The translations under genes and the position numbers were made by a program. A model generated the notes under the pieces. The model ran no database searches and was not told the DNA's origin. It worked only from the letters and a program-made list of their open reading frames with translations. A DNA stretch of 57,645 nucleotides from Butyrivibrio sp. AE3009 (GTDB lineage: Bacteria; Bacillota; Clostridia; Lachnospirales; Lachnospiraceae), in the NCBI RefSeq assembly GCF_000420845.1, contig NZ_ATVS01000024.1:1-57645 (forward strand), read 5' to 3'. This document shows positions 17,262-26,789 of the stretch, piece by piece. How positions within the stretch are numbered: position 1 is the first letter of the stretch; the number at the start of each line of letters is the position of its first letter.

Positions 17262-18584
17262 CTATTCATCAGCATAAGTCTTCTGAATCTCCAGGATCTT
17301 GTCAAAGCTCCTGTCGAAGACTTCCACAACTATCGGTGAGAACTGACTTCCGCTCTGGGACAGAATCTCCTGTCTTGCAGCTTCGCTGTCCCAGGGTTCC
17401 TTGTAGGATCTTCTGCTGGTAAGGGCGTCATATACATCTGCCACAGCCACAATCTGAGCATACGGAGATATCTCATCCCCTGACAGACCTTTGGGATATC
17501 CGCTTCCGTCCCACCACTCATGGTGCTGACCTGCAATCTGCCGGGCCATCACGATCTCTTCCCCCTTTGAATTAGACAGGATATTATCTCCATAGGTAGT
17601 ATGAAGCCTCATGATCTTAACCTCATCATCGGTGAGCTTACCGGGCTTTTCAATAATTTCCCTGGGAACAAGAAGCTTACCTACGTCATGCATCATTGAT
17701 GCAATTCTTATCTGTCCCACCTCATCATCACTAAATCCGTATTCCTTTGCAAGAAGCGCCGAATACTCCGCAACTCTGCGGACGTGCTGACCTGTCTCAC
17801 CGCTTTTGGCCTCGGATATCTCAGAGAACTTCATGATAATGTTTCTCTCGCTCTCTTGGAGTTCCTGCATATACTTGAGCTTCTCAGCCCGTTCCCCGGA
17901 TGCTTTGATATTTAAACGCGTAAAGCCTATGAAGAATCCGAAGGATACAATAACAATGGAATCAATCCATAGATTTTTTAGATCCAGTTTTCCATTAATA
18001 ATCCCCGGAAAAACATAATAAACCGCATATAGCGCATCCAGAAGGAAAAAGAGTCCCAGCTGGTAATGCATAACCGGCTCCCACTCTATGCTGTCTGAGT
18101 GATCGACCACAAACTGCATCCTTTTGGTAAAAAGGGCAACTCCAAGGATAAGGACTATCAGCAGGATGGCAAAGTAAGAAAAGGCCGATACCGCCATTAA
18201 AAGGCACATTCTGTCCAGAATGACATACATCAAATATACTGTGGCAGCGACCGTAAATCTTTCGTGTATGACTTTTTTGAATAAATATATGGGAAGTATC
18301 AGGGATATTACATCATTGAACAGACTGAAGGCCAAAAAGATCACCGTCTGTGTATCTGATGAATAACTCGCAATGGCATGTGCATAAAAGCGCTCAAACA
18401 AAAAGCCTGACAGCTTTTCATTTACAATAGCAACCGTTGTGCAGGAAAAGCAAAACAGAATGAGGAAATCCCTTATAAAATTTTTCTTATTGCCCCTTCT
18501 TGCCGTAATGGAGGAATTGACAAATGCAAACCACACGCCCAGCAATATTCGGGGCCAATAGTATTGTAACGTTTCCAGTATCAT
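17262..18584 (-). CDS. Membrane-anchored HD-GYP phosphodiesterase
   Basis: A predicted cyclic-di-GMP phosphodiesterase of 440 residues. The N-terminal half (about 5-225) has six to seven hydrophobic helices and is probably a membrane sensor. A short coiled linker leads to the HD-GYP domain (about 255-440). It contains MMHDVGKL (HD at about 299-300), the following His residues in RLHTTYGD and AGQHHEWWDGSGYPKGL (GYP at about 362-364), and VADVYDALTSRRSYK. The start is the ATG at 18584 with AGAGGAA; an upstream ATG at 18620 lacks a site. There is no GGDEF domain. It is convergent with corA and divergent from the purF-like gene. Confidence 0.9.
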   Translation of the reverse strand: MILETLQYYWPRILLGVWFAFVNSSITARRGNKKNFIRDFLILFCFSCTTVAIVNEKLSGFLFERFYAHAIASYSSDTQTVIFLAFSLFNDVISLILPIYLFKKVIHERFTVAATVYLMYVILDRMCLLMAVSAFSYFAILLIVLILGVALFTKRMQFVVDHSDSIEWEPVMHYQLGLFFLLDALYAVYYVFPGIINGKLDLKNLWIDSIVIVSFGFFIGFTRLNIKASGERAEKLKYMQELQESERNIIMKFSEISEAKSGETGQHVRRVAEYSALLAKEYGFSDDEVGQIRIASMMHDVGKLLVPREIIEKPGKLTDDEVKIMRLHTTYGDNILSNSKGEEIVMARQIAGQHHEWWDGSGYPKGLSGDEISPYAQIVAVADVYDALTSRRSYKEPWDSEAARQEILSQSGSQFSPIVVEVFDRSFDKILEIQKTYADE

Positions 18585-18691
18585 GACCGTTCCTCTGCAT
18601 CCCGGAAAACAAACGTACATTTTTGCGTATATTCATTCACATTATATCATCGTACAAGCTCTATTCTCCAGTTAAACATTGTTTATACATA

Positions 18692-18720
18692 TTAAAAAAA
18701 TAAAATTTATGTGCTAAAAT
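18692..18720 (+). promoter_or_regulatory. Candidate promoter of the purF-like gene
   Basis: TTAAAA (18692-18697), 17-base spacer, TAAAAT (18715-18720) with an extended TGC just before the -10. It lies 40 bases upstream of the ATG. No purine-riboswitch fold is apparent in the short leader. Confidence 0.45.
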
Positions 18721-18759
18721 ACACAAGGCAACTAAAAAAGTAACACATAGGAGGATTCC

Positions 18760-20181
18760 ATGGGCGGTTTTTTTGGCGTAGCATCTCGTGAAAGTGCAGT
18801 ATTCGATCTTTTTTACGGCACAGACTATCACTCACACCTTGGCACACGTCGTGCCGGACTTGCAGTATACAGTAAGAAAAACGGATTCGATCGTTCTATT
18901 CACAACATCGAAAGGTCCTACTTCAGACCTAAATTTGAAGATGATGTTCAGAGAATGGAGGGTAACCTGGGAATTGGCTGTATCTCTGATTTTGAGCCCC
19001 AGCCCCTGATCGTAAGATCACACCACGGTACCTTTGCCATTACTACCGTTGGCAAGATCAACAACATCGATGAGATCACCAACAAGCTTTTTGCAGACAA
19101 TCGCTCTCACTTCCTTGAGATGAGCGGCGGCGACATCAATCCCACCGAGCTGGTGGCATCCATTATCAATCAGAAAGTAACCATTGTCGAAGGTATTCGT
19201 TACGCTCAGGAGGTCATCAAGGGCTCCATGTCCCTTCTTCTTATGACTCCCGAGGGCATCTACGCAGCAAGAGACAGGTACGGCAGAACTCCTATTCAGA
19301 TAGGCCACAAGGACGACGGCTTCTGCGCCTGCTTCGAGAGCTTCTCATATCTGAATCTGGGCTATGATCACTACAAGGAACTTGGTCCCGGTGAAATAGC
19401 ATATATTACTCCCGAAAGTGTTGAAATAGTGGCACCTGCCTTTGATGAGATGCGCATTTGTACCTTCCTCTGGATCTATTACGGTTTCCCGGCTTCCTGT
19501 TATGAGGGCCTTAACGTTGAAAAAGTAAGATACGGCTGCGGAGCCAAGCTGGCCCAGCGAGATATGCAAAGGGGCCTTCACCCCGATCTTGTTGCAGGCG
19601 TTCCGGATTCCGGCGTGGCACATGCCATCGGATATTCCAACACCTCAGGAATCCCTTATTCAAGACCTTTTGTTAAATATACACCTACCTGGCCCAGATC
19701 CTTCATGCCCACAATGCAGTCCAGAAGAGATCTTATCGCCAAGATGAAGCTGGTTCCCATCAATCAGCTCATCAACAACAAGAGCCTTCTTCTTATCGAT
19801 GACTCCATCGTAAGAGGAACGCAGCTTAGAGAGACCACAGAGTTCCTGTACAAGAGCGGCGCCAGCGAAGTCCACATCAGACCTGCCTGCCCTCCTCTCA
19901 TCTACGGCTGTAAATACCTGAACTTCTCAAGATCCAACTCCGAGATGGAGCTTATCACAAGACGTGTTATCGAGAAGCTTGAGGGTTATCCTTCACCCAA
20001 TGAAGAGGCCATCCGCAAGTACACCGATCCCGATTCACCTCAGTACGAGGCAATGCTTGAGGAAATAAGAAAAGAGCTCAACTTCACATCACTTCACTAC
20101 CATCGTCTCGACGATATGGTGGAAGCTATTCCTCTTGAGCCCTGTAAGCTGTGTACTTATTGCTGGAGTGGTAAGGAATAA
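18760..20181 (+). CDS. Amidophosphoribosyltransferase-like protein lacking the catalytic Cys
   Basis: A full-length PurF homologue (473 residues). The C-terminal phosphoribosyltransferase domain keeps the PRPP loop LLLIDDSIVRGTQ (343-355). Cysteines at about 234, 377, 463 and 466 (CKLC) match the four Fe-S ligands of B. subtilis-type PurF. The N-terminal glutaminase domain is altered: it begins MGGFFGV instead of MCGI, so the nucleophilic Cys is Gly. The usual GHxRYST motif is GCISDFEPQ, and the HNG motif is replaced by VGKINN. Known PurF makes phosphoribosylamine from PRPP and glutamine; this one could use ammonia only, or have another role. AGGAGG sits eight bases before the ATG. It is monocistronic. 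I recall similar MGGFFGV proteins annotated as purF in other Lachnospiraceae. Confidence 0.88.
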   Translation: MGGFFGVASRESAVFDLFYGTDYHSHLGTRRAGLAVYSKKNGFDRSIHNIERSYFRPKFEDDVQRMEGNLGIGCISDFEPQPLIVRSHHGTFAITTVGKINNIDEITNKLFADNRSHFLEMSGGDINPTELVASIINQKVTIVEGIRYAQEVIKGSMSLLLMTPEGIYAARDRYGRTPIQIGHKDDGFCACFESFSYLNLGYDHYKELGPGEIAYITPESVEIVAPAFDEMRICTFLWIYYGFPASCYEGLNVEKVRYGCGAKLAQRDMQRGLHPDLVAGVPDSGVAHAIGYSNTSGIPYSRPFVKYTPTWPRSFMPTMQSRRDLIAKMKLVPINQLINNKSLLLIDDSIVRGTQLRETTEFLYKSGASEVHIRPACPPLIYGCKYLNFSRSNSEMELITRRVIEKLEGYPSPNEEAIRKYTDPDSPQYEAMLEEIRKELNFTSLHYHRLDDMVEAIPLEPCKLCTYCWSGKE

Positions 20182-20204
20182 TTTTAATAACTATTGTTAT
20201 TCAC

Positions 20205-20246
20205 AATGCCCCACAGCTCAGCTATTTGCTGGACTGCGGGGCATTT
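20205..20246. terminator. Bidirectional hairpin between purF-like gene and ABC permease
   Basis: AATGCCCC..CAG (from 20205) pairs with CTG.GGGGCATT (to 20245) around a loop of about 16 bases. TTTATATT follows on the plus strand. It lies in the 79-base convergent gap and could serve both genes, though the U-tract is weak. Confidence 0.55.
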
Positions 20247-20260
20247 ATATTGTCATGTAA

Positions 20261-21859
20261 TCACAGTGCTTCGAATTCCTTTGCCCCCTTTGTATCCAGC
20301 CATCTGAGCATGATAAGTGCCGCAAGTGCGTAGATCACGCCGCAGATGATCAGGTAGGTGAAGGCCCCCAGCTTATACCCCACCAGAATATATGCCACCA
20401 TCATGATCATGGTAAAGATCCAGCCGCCGAACATGGATGCCACAATGGCTCCGCTCTGTTTGATGGGCGCAAGCTCGTTGGTCCAGTTAAGAAGGGGCAT
20501 CTTAAGTCCCAGGATCAGGTCAAAAAGTGATGAAAAGACGACCTGGATCAAGGGAACTATCACCATAAGTATCTTCACCGGTACAGACGCATCCACAACA
20601 AAAAGAGCGCAGATACAGGCAACTAACATCGGAATCCCGGTCAGAATTATCTGAACACAGGCCTTGGCGCGAAGGACCTTTCCGGCATGAACAGGTAGTG
20701 ACTGCGGTATCCACAGGCTCTTGCCCTCAAGTGAAACCGAAGGCGTTGCGATATCATTCATTGCAGCCAGGGTACACAGTGCTCCGCAGATCATTATCGG
20801 CAGTACTCCAGGCTTATCAGCGAACATATTTCCTATAACCTCTGCCAGCATTTTCCCCTTAAATAAAAGGGCAATCCCTCCGACGGGAATCAGTAGTATT
20901 CCCATGCCGCAGTTGAGCATATATCCGGAGCTGGAGGTAAACTTGGCAAGTTCCTTGGATACGAGAGCGCCGAATACTGTCTTTTGGGTATATCTTTTTT
21001 CCCTGTACTTAATCTTCGCAGTCTTTCCTTCTGCTGTGGCTATCTTCAGAAAGCTCCTGCTCATAAGTCTCCACACCAGAGTAAAGACCACTGCGGTTAT
21101 CGCAGACATTATCAGGGTTGCAATGATATCGCTCTCCCCTACTCTTCCGAACAGATATAGGATATATGCAGCACCTTTTATCTTATCTGCGTAAGAATCC
21201 ACATGGGTAATGACCTGCTGAATAAGGTCCCCTGCCTTGAAATAACAATAATAGTAAAGACCAATAAACAGCAGCGTCGCAGCAGCACTGATAAGTCCCT
21301 TGTTCTTGATCTTCTGACTGAGCTTTGCAACGATCCATCCGAAAATACAGGACAGCATCAACACAAAAACAGTGATCATGATATACCACAGCAGATGGCA
21401 TATAACGCTGATTGCGCTGATTCCTGCGGTTATCCAATATATTACCGAAGTCGGGATCATAACTGTGGCGGAATACATGGCTCCAAGAATATAGACATTG
21501 ATAAGTCTTGAAGCAATGATGGTCCGAAGCGGGATCGGCAGGGAAAAAAGAAGGTCGTTGTCCTTGCCAAGGTACAACCCCGAGTAGCAGTTAAACACCG
21601 AGGCAAATATTCCAATGGCAGCGGCAATTCCCCCCATCATAACGAAATACAGCCAGCCATATCCCGCAACAGTAAAGGGTCCACACAGTGAAAAAGAAAG
21701 CCCCGTGAACATGCCTCCCAAAAGTCCCACCATTATCAGCGCATAGAACACGAAATATAGCGCAATCTGCCATTTGGGGCGCATGCAGTTCTTCTTTGAA
21801 TTATAGAAATATCCTCTAAAAACTTCTTCAAGCTGTTTTTTTACAAGGATCCTCAGCAT
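20261..21859 (-). CDS. ABC-type exporter permease
   Basis: An integral membrane protein of 532 residues with about twelve hydrophobic segments and no ATPase motif. The sequence resembles the ABC-2/'putative ABC exporter' permeases of Firmicutes. It has a short cytoplasmic start (MLRILVKKQLEEVFRGYF), paired helices, and a central cytoplasmic segment (about 270-300, KTAKIKYREKRYTQKTVFG) between two halves. Its start overlaps the end of the ATP-binding gene by seven bases, so the two are coupled and form one transporter. The substrate is unknown. A dyad upstream of the pair looks like a GntR-type operator. Confidence 0.85.
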   Translation of the reverse strand: MLRILVKKQLEEVFRGYFYNSKKNCMRPKWQIALYFVFYALIMVGLLGGMFTGLSFSLCGPFTVAGYGWLYFVMMGGIAAAIGIFASVFNCYSGLYLGKDNDLLFSLPIPLRTIIASRLINVYILGAMYSATVMIPTSVIYWITAGISAISVICHLLWYIMITVFVLMLSCIFGWIVAKLSQKIKNKGLISAAATLLFIGLYYYCYFKAGDLIQQVITHVDSYADKIKGAAYILYLFGRVGESDIIATLIMSAITAVVFTLVWRLMSRSFLKIATAEGKTAKIKYREKRYTQKTVFGALVSKELAKFTSSSGYMLNCGMGILLIPVGGIALLFKGKMLAEVIGNMFADKPGVLPIMICGALCTLAAMNDIATPSVSLEGKSLWIPQSLPVHAGKVLRAKACVQIILTGIPMLVACICALFVVDASVPVKILMVIVPLIQVVFSSLFDLILGLKMPLLNWTNELAPIKQSGAIVASMFGGWIFTMIMMVAYILVGYKLGAFTYLIICGVIYALAALIMLRWLDTKGAKEFEAL

Positions 21860-22569
21860 TCAGGCACCTCCTCCAGTTCAAGGAATACATCTTCAAGACT
21901 TGCGTCTCCCTTAACTTCTTCCATTGTTCCGGACTTAATAAGCTTTCCCTGTTTGATGATGGCAACCTTGTCACAGAGTTTCTCCGCCACTTCCAGTACA
22001 TGAGTCGAGAAGAAAATGGCTCCTCCCCTGTCGCAATGCTCTCTCATCATTTCCTTCAAAAGATGTGCGGCCTTGGGATCAAGTCCCACGAAGGGTTCAT
22101 CCATTATGATAAGCTTCGGTGAGTGCATCCAGGCTGAGATTATGGCAAGTTTCTGCTTCATTCCGTGAGAATATGCAGAAATAGGAAGCGCCAGATCATC
22201 TGTCAGCTCAAAAATATCTGCATATTTGCGAATTCTCTCATTCCTTTCAGAAACAGGAATCTCAAAGACATCTGCTATGAAATTCAGATACCTGATACCG
22301 CTCATGAAGTCGTACAGATCCGGGTTATCGGGAATATAAGCCAGATTCTTCTTGCACTCAAGAGGCGAATCCATGGTGGATTTCCCGTCTATGGTTATTT
22401 TACCCTGGTCAAACTGCAGTATTCCCACCACGCTCTTTAAGGTCGTGGTCTTGCCTGCGCCGTTGTGGCCAATGAATCCGTAGATCTCGCCCGGCATGAT
22501 CTGAAGAGACAGATCATCCACCGCCAGCTTGTCCCCATATCGTTTGGTTAAATGTTCTATATTAAGCAT
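21853..22569 (-). CDS. ABC transporter ATP-binding protein
   Basis: A 238-residue ATPase with all core motifs: Walker A GHNGAGKTT (about 34-42), Q-loop region, signature YSHGMKQKL (about 132-140), Walker B LIIMDEPFVGLD, and switch His in FFSTHVLEV. The C-terminal tail is acidic. It energises the 532-residue permease encoded just downstream. AAAGGGGG lies about nine bases before the ATG. The family (CcmA/YhaQ-like) includes multidrug and peptide exporters; nothing here picks one. Confidence 0.92.
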   Translation of the reverse strand: MLNIEHLTKRYGDKLAVDDLSLQIMPGEIYGFIGHNGAGKTTTLKSVVGILQFDQGKITIDGKSTMDSPLECKKNLAYIPDNPDLYDFMSGIRYLNFIADVFEIPVSERNERIRKYADIFELTDDLALPISAYSHGMKQKLAIISAWMHSPKLIIMDEPFVGLDPKAAHLLKEMMREHCDRGGAIFFSTHVLEVAEKLCDKVAIIKQGKLIKSGTMEEVKGDASLEDVFLELEEVPEC

Positions 22570-22585
22570 TGATCTTACCCCCTTT

Positions 22586-22611
22586 GTAGTAGGTCATACG
22601 TTACTACTATA
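22586..22611 (-). promoter_or_regulatory. Operator-like dyad over the ABC exporter -10
   Basis: GTAGTA (22586-22591) and TACTAC (22602-22607) form a 22-bp dyad. A TATAGT -10-like hexamer on the minus strand (22611-22606) overlaps one arm. The position, 17 bases upstream of the ATPase start, suits repression. Similar G-T-A-rich dyads are bound by YtrA-type GntR repressors that control ABC exporters, but no such regulator gene is in this window. Confidence 0.4.
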
Positions 22612-22688
22612 GCATAGGACAAATGCAACTTTCGAGAAGAAATACACTTATTACGCATATTTTTGCACTGAAAAAGGCCATGACCCAT

Positions 22689-22771
22689 AGAATCACAAAA
22701 ATAACGCCAAGAGCCTGATGTATTAAGGCTTTTGGCGTCTTTAGTTGGTATTAAAACTGTCAAAGGCAGGA
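22689..22771. repeat. 83-bp direct repeat, copy 1
   Basis: This is identical to 25786-25868 except for one base (GGCAGG against GACAGG near the right end). It includes a terminator hairpin. It lies directly downstream of the chemoreceptor gene and forms one boundary of the AT-rich segment. Confidence 0.9.
22695..22738 (-). terminator. Terminator of the chemoreceptor gene (in repeat copy 1)
   Basis: ACGCCAA-AGCC (22704-22715) pairs with GGCT-TTGGCGT (22727-22738). On the minus strand the stem is followed by TATTTTTG. It lies about 80 bases after the stop at 22818. Confidence 0.75.
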
Positions 22772-22817
22772 TTTTATCAGTGAAATTACTATTAAATCAC
22801 GATTAATTTTGCATTTC

Positions 22818-24860
22818 TTATCGTATGGTAAATCTGCTTAGCAGCTCATTGATGGATGTAGCTGAATCAGATACAGAATTTGCAACATTCTCAACACCCT
22901 TTGATTCATCAGCAATCTCCTGAGCACTTACTGCCAAATTGGCTACAGTAGCTGTTATTTCTTCAGAACTAGCTGACTGTTGCTCGGATATAGCAGCAAC
23001 ACTTGATGCTATGTCATTTACATTTGCCATCATTCCAATCATGTTGCGCATTGTGTCTGCTGTACTATTGAGCTCCTGATTGATCTTACTAAAGCTATCT
23101 CCAGCTTTTGAAACTGCTCCGCTACTATTGGTAATAGCCTCCATATTTGCCTGAGATTTCTCGGCAAGATCTTTAATAAGATTTGTGATCTCTGCGATAA
23201 TATCGCTGATTTCTTTAGCAGCTTCCTGGCTGTTTTGAGCAAGTTTACCGATTTCATCAGCAACAACAGCAAAGCCTTTTCCGGCTTCTCCGGCTCTTGC
23301 AGCTTCAATACTTGCATTAAGTGACAGAAGGTTTGTCTGTTCAGAAATAGAATCAATCATCCCTACTATTTCAGTAATCTTATCTGCAGAATCTCCTACT
23401 GTAGAAACCACATCATTCATATCACTCATGGAAGATGTTATTACTTCCATATTCTTCTGAACATTGCTCATATCATTCTGTCCAACTTCAGCCTGATCTA
23501 CAAGACTTAGCATTATCTCATTTGTCTTATTTCCATTATCGGTTAATTCTGCAACTGACTGTGCAAGCATAGTTGCATTATTAGCAAGTTCTCCTACTGC
23601 ATTTGAAATATCATCCATTGTTGTCTGGATTTGTTCCATCGATTTAGACTGCTCATTAGCTCCTACAGTCATCTTACTTGAAGCATCCTTTGAAGAGTTT
23701 GAGTCAAATTGTAGTTGTTCCGCTCTCTCCTGTATATTAGAAATTGTATCATTCATTACTTGAACATAATTTTCCATTTCTTTGCTGATAAGACCAATTT
23801 CATCACCTTTATCTTGAGGCATCTGCGTAGTAAAATCCCCTGATGAAATCTTAAGTATACTATTAGAAAGACTATTAACAGGCTTAGAAATAACTCTGCT
23901 TATTGTGATCAAAATAATAACTGTGATTATGAAAATCAATGCAATCATTGCAATCATTGCAATAATCATAAATCTGTTGGATGATGCCAAAACATCATTT
24001 ACAGGAACAGAAGAAACCATATTCCAACTTGTACCCTGAATATTATAGTAGCAAACATAATATTCAAGTCCGCTTAACGGATTTTTTATTTTTGTAACTC
24101 CAGTACTACCGGAATCAATATATGCTTTAACGCTAGATAGAAAAGCATTTCCTGATTCAGATATTTTTTTACCATTTAAATCCGGATTAACATAGCTGAT
24201 AATGTAATCCCCGGCAAGTATAATAGAATTACCTGTTTTCATGGGAGTATATTTTGATGCTTCATTCTGAATATCACCAAGGAAAACGTCAACAGCACAA
24301 ACTCCTTCCATTCCATTATAAAAACTGTTCTGTCTTACAAAAGAGACACAAAGCTGCCCGGTAGATGAATCAACATAAGGGTCAGATTCAATAAATGTCT
24401 CATGTCCTTGTGCAAGTTTATACCAATCTCTTTGTGTAGGCTTCCAGTCAGGAGCCTGTATGGTATGATTGGCAAAAACATAAGTATCATCCTCATAACC
24501 AATGTAAATTCCTGAATTGTTAATGATTGTGTAATTTGTAGAGGGCTCAATATATTTTAGAATTGCTTCCTCATCTTCAAAAGGAACCTGTTCCATGGTA
24601 TCACAATATTGACCAAATTTTGCCAACAGCATTCTGAATCCGGTTCCTATATTGTAAGCATTAGTCTGTGTTTCAGCCTGAAGATCCATAAGAGATACAT
24701 CTTCAATTGTAGCTTTAGCATTGAATGATAGAATAAGAATAATTGCAACTACTCCAATGATAATCACAGGCAGTAAACACATCAATAATGTTTTTCCAAT
24801 ACTTTTTTTTACACTCGAATTGTTTTTTCCATTATTTCCAATAGTTGAAGCTGTTCCCAT
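22818..24860 (-). CDS. Methyl-accepting chemotaxis protein
   Basis: A 680-residue chemoreceptor. It has a membrane helix at about 24-46, a large extracellular dCACHE-type sensor (about 50-295, with aromatic and YIGYEDD-like ligand-pocket segments), a second helix at about 298-322, HAMP (about 323-375) and a long cytoplasmic signalling coil. The tip sequence [19 protein letters not shown] is nearly invariant in receptors and contacts CheA/CheW. ACHE/CACHE receptors often sense amino acids or carboxylates; the ligand is unknown. GGAGGG before the ATG supports the start. Base composition is visibly more AT-rich than the neighbours and the gene lies between the 83-bp repeats, which suggests acquisition as a unit. 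No che or flagellar genes are in the window. Confidence 0.95.
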   Translation of the reverse strand: MGTASTIGNNGKNNSSVKKSIGKTLLMCLLPVIIIGVVAIILILSFNAKATIEDVSLMDLQAETQTNAYNIGTGFRMLLAKFGQYCDTMEQVPFEDEEAILKYIEPSTNYTIINNSGIYIGYEDDTYVFANHTIQAPDWKPTQRDWYKLAQGHETFIESDPYVDSSTGQLCVSFVRQNSFYNGMEGVCAVDVFLGDIQNEASKYTPMKTGNSIILAGDYIISYVNPDLNGKKISESGNAFLSSVKAYIDSGSTGVTKIKNPLSGLEYYVCYYNIQGTSWNMVSSVPVNDVLASSNRFMIIAMIAMIALIFIITVIILITISRVISKPVNSLSNSILKISSGDFTTQMPQDKGDEIGLISKEMENYVQVMNDTISNIQERAEQLQFDSNSSKDASSKMTVGANEQSKSMEQIQTTMDDISNAVGELANNATMLAQSVAELTDNGNKTNEIMLSLVDQAEVGQNDMSNVQKNMEVITSSMSDMNDVVSTVGDSADKITEIVGMIDSISEQTNLLSLNASIEAARAGEAGKGFAVVADEIGKLAQNSQEAAKEISDIIAEITNLIKDLAEKSQANMEAITNSSGAVSKAGDSFSKINQELNSTADTMRNMIGMMANVNDIASSVAAISEQQSASSEEITATVANLAVSAQEIADESKGVENVANSVSDSATSINELLSRFTIR

Positions 24861-25042
24861 TTTTACCCTCCATTTATAAATGTATTAATAAACATTATTG
24901 TACGTAGATTCATACACAAATATATTTTACATTTATATATAAAAATAATAAATTTATTCATAATTAAACTTTTGTTAAACTTGCGTAAATAAACGCTTTT
25001 TTGAATCTAAATTCGTCTGTTTTTTATTGCACGGGAGTTTGA

Positions 25043-25770
25043 CACCTAAATCATATCAAGAATAGTGCAGAAGAATCGGATTTTATCCAGTCTGAAGTTT
25101 TTAAGAACAGCAACTATTTTGGTAAAAGAAATGATCGAATACTTTACTACGACTGCTCTAACTTCTATTTCGAAATTGAGCAAGAAGATGGTAATAAAAA
25201 GTATGGCAAAAGCAAGGAACAGCGGCCTAACCCAATCGTTCAGATGGGACTTTTCATTGATGGAGACGGTATTCCTCTTGCATTTTCAATTCTTGGCGGG
25301 AATCAGAATGAGCAAAAATCATTAAAGCCCTTAGAATCAAAATCCTTCAGCAGTTCGGTCATGATAAGTTTATTTACTGTAGCGATGCCGGCCTTGGTTC
25401 AACCGATAATCGCAAATTTAACCACCTAGGAGAACGAGCGTTTATCGTCACCCAGTCAATAAAAAAACTTGATGCAGAAAACAAAAAACTCGCACTGAGT
25501 AAAGATGGTTTTAAAAGGCTTGCGGATAATAAAAAGGTTTCTGCTGCAGAAATTGAAAGTACTGATTCTGATGAGTTGTACTACAAAGAAATCTTGGATA
25601 AATTGAAATCAATGAAATTTGCAGACATTAAAGGACAGGGATACATGCCAACTTACATTCGTGATAAACTTACTGATGCCCTTCATAAAGTATGCGGTTT
25701 TAGAACCGATTACGAATTCATTACTAAAGCTGATATGAGAACTATAGAAAAACAAAGCAAGCAAAGGTAA
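25043..25770 (+). pseudogene. IS1634 family transposase remnant
   Basis: The reading frame has relatives in IS1634 transposases: ILYYDCSNFYFEIEQEDG, then YGKSKEQRPNPIVQMGLF, and, in another frame, FIYCSDAGL followed by RAFIVTQSIKKL. The N-terminal third is missing. A frameshift lies near 25325-25335. A deletion removes the region with the third catalytic residue (Glu), since SMKFADIKGQ runs on almost directly to the C-terminal LHKVCGFRTDYEFI. The first two catalytic Asp residues are therefore present but the protein cannot work. No terminal inverted repeats were found. It is transcribed away from the chemoreceptor. Confidence 0.85.
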
Positions 25771-25785
25771 TATTACTATATATCA

Positions 25786-25868
25786 AGAATCACAAAAATA
25801 ACGCCAAGAGCCTGATGTATTAAGGCTTTTGGCGTCTTTAGTTGGTATTAAAACTGTCAAAGACAGGA
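25786..25868. repeat. 83-bp direct repeat, copy 2
   Basis: Matches 22689-22771 with one mismatch. It lies directly downstream of rhaD, about 20 bases past its stop. The distance between the two copies is 3097 bases. Confidence 0.9.
25792..25835 (-). terminator. Terminator of the rha operon (in repeat copy 2)
   Basis: The same hairpin as at 22704-22738: ACGCCAA (25801-25807) pairs with TTGGCGT (25829-25835), with an inner AGCC/GGCT stem and a U-rich tail on the minus strand. It is positioned to end rhaBAD. Confidence 0.75.
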
Positions 25869-25888
25869 ATATATTACTTTTCAACCCA

Positions 25889-26713
25889 TCATTTCTCAAA
25901 AAGGAACTTCTCAGGAAGAGTAACCTTGAAATCCTTAGCCAGATGTCTGAAATCATCGGGAGTGATGGTCTGTCTCTTGGCTCCTGTCATGGAAAGAGTC
26001 TTCACCAGTATCTCTGCGGACTTCTCAACAGTGTGCATAAGTCCGAAGGTGAGGTCAAAATCCTCTCCTGCTGCGAACATTCCGTGGTGAGCCCAGATGG
26101 CAACATCATATTTCTCCATGAGCTTACTGGTCTCCACTGCAATCTCTCTTCCTCCGGGAACCATCCAGGGCACGACACCGATTCCATCGGGGAACACTAC
26201 GGGACACTCTGTAGCCATCTCCCACAGCTCTCTTGTGAAAGCCTCATCAGTAAGAGGAAGCACAAAAGTAAGAGCTATTGTGTTGGTGGTGTGTGCATGA
26301 TAGATAACCCTGTATCTTCCATCTGTAAGCCTCTTTTTAACCTCATGGTTCATAAGATGTGAGGGAAGCTCGGAAGTAGGTCTTCCGCCATTAATAAGGC
26401 CCCAGACAATTCGGTATTTCTCGCCCTTATCATCCAGCTCTACTATACACATGCTGTCCTCCGGCTTGATGATCACGTTTCTAAAAAACTTGCCTGAACC
26501 TGTTACAAGGAAAAATTCTCCCGCAAGACCGGGAACTGTGGTTCCGATATCCTGCCACTCTCCCTCCTTGAATTCTTCTTTTACCAGCTCAACCTCCTCA
26601 GCCTTCATTCTATAGGAGAGATTGCCGCCGTTTCTCTCGTGCCAGCCCTGCTCCCAGCCATCGTTAGCCATTCTGATAAAGCCCTGTGTAAATTCTGCTT
26701 CTAAAACCTTCAT
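25889..26713 (-). CDS. rhaD: Rhamnulose-1-phosphate aldolase
   Basis: A class II aldolase of 274 residues, which splits L-rhamnulose-1-phosphate into dihydroxyacetone phosphate and L-lactaldehyde. The residues known from E. coli RhaD line up: E115 in TSELPSH, zinc ligands H139 and H141 in YHAHTTN, and a third His in WAHHG (209/210). GGNLSYR (29-35) is the conserved phosphate-side loop. Length is normal. It is the last gene of the rhaB-rhaA-rhaD operon, 76 bases after rhaA, with AGGAG before the ATG, and is followed by the terminator in repeat copy 2. Confidence 0.95.
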   Translation of the reverse strand: MKVLEAEFTQGFIRMANDGWEQGWHERNGGNLSYRMKAEEVELVKEEFKEGEWQDIGTTVPGLAGEFFLVTGSGKFFRNVIIKPEDSMCIVELDDKGEKYRIVWGLINGGRPTSELPSHLMNHEVKKRLTDGRYRVIYHAHTTNTIALTFVLPLTDEAFTRELWEMATECPVVFPDGIGVVPWMVPGGREIAVETSKLMEKYDVAIWAHHGMFAAGEDFDLTFGLMHTVEKSAEILVKTLSMTGAKRQTITPDDFRHLAKDFKVTLPEKFLFEK

Positions 26714-26789
26714 GATAAATCTCCTGTGTATAAGTAATTAATTATGTATTATAGCTGTTTTATCAAACTCGTGCTTATCAAAATCCGCC

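Noticed and set aside
25244..25770. Separate short genes around 25.2-25.8 kb on the plus strand
   Set aside because: They are pieces of one IS1634 transposase split by a frameshift and an internal deletion, so they are listed as one pseudogene.
22689..25868. CRISPR array
   Set aside because: There are only two copies of an 83-bp unit, 3.1 kb apart, each holding a terminator; there is no short regularly spaced repeat and no cas gene.
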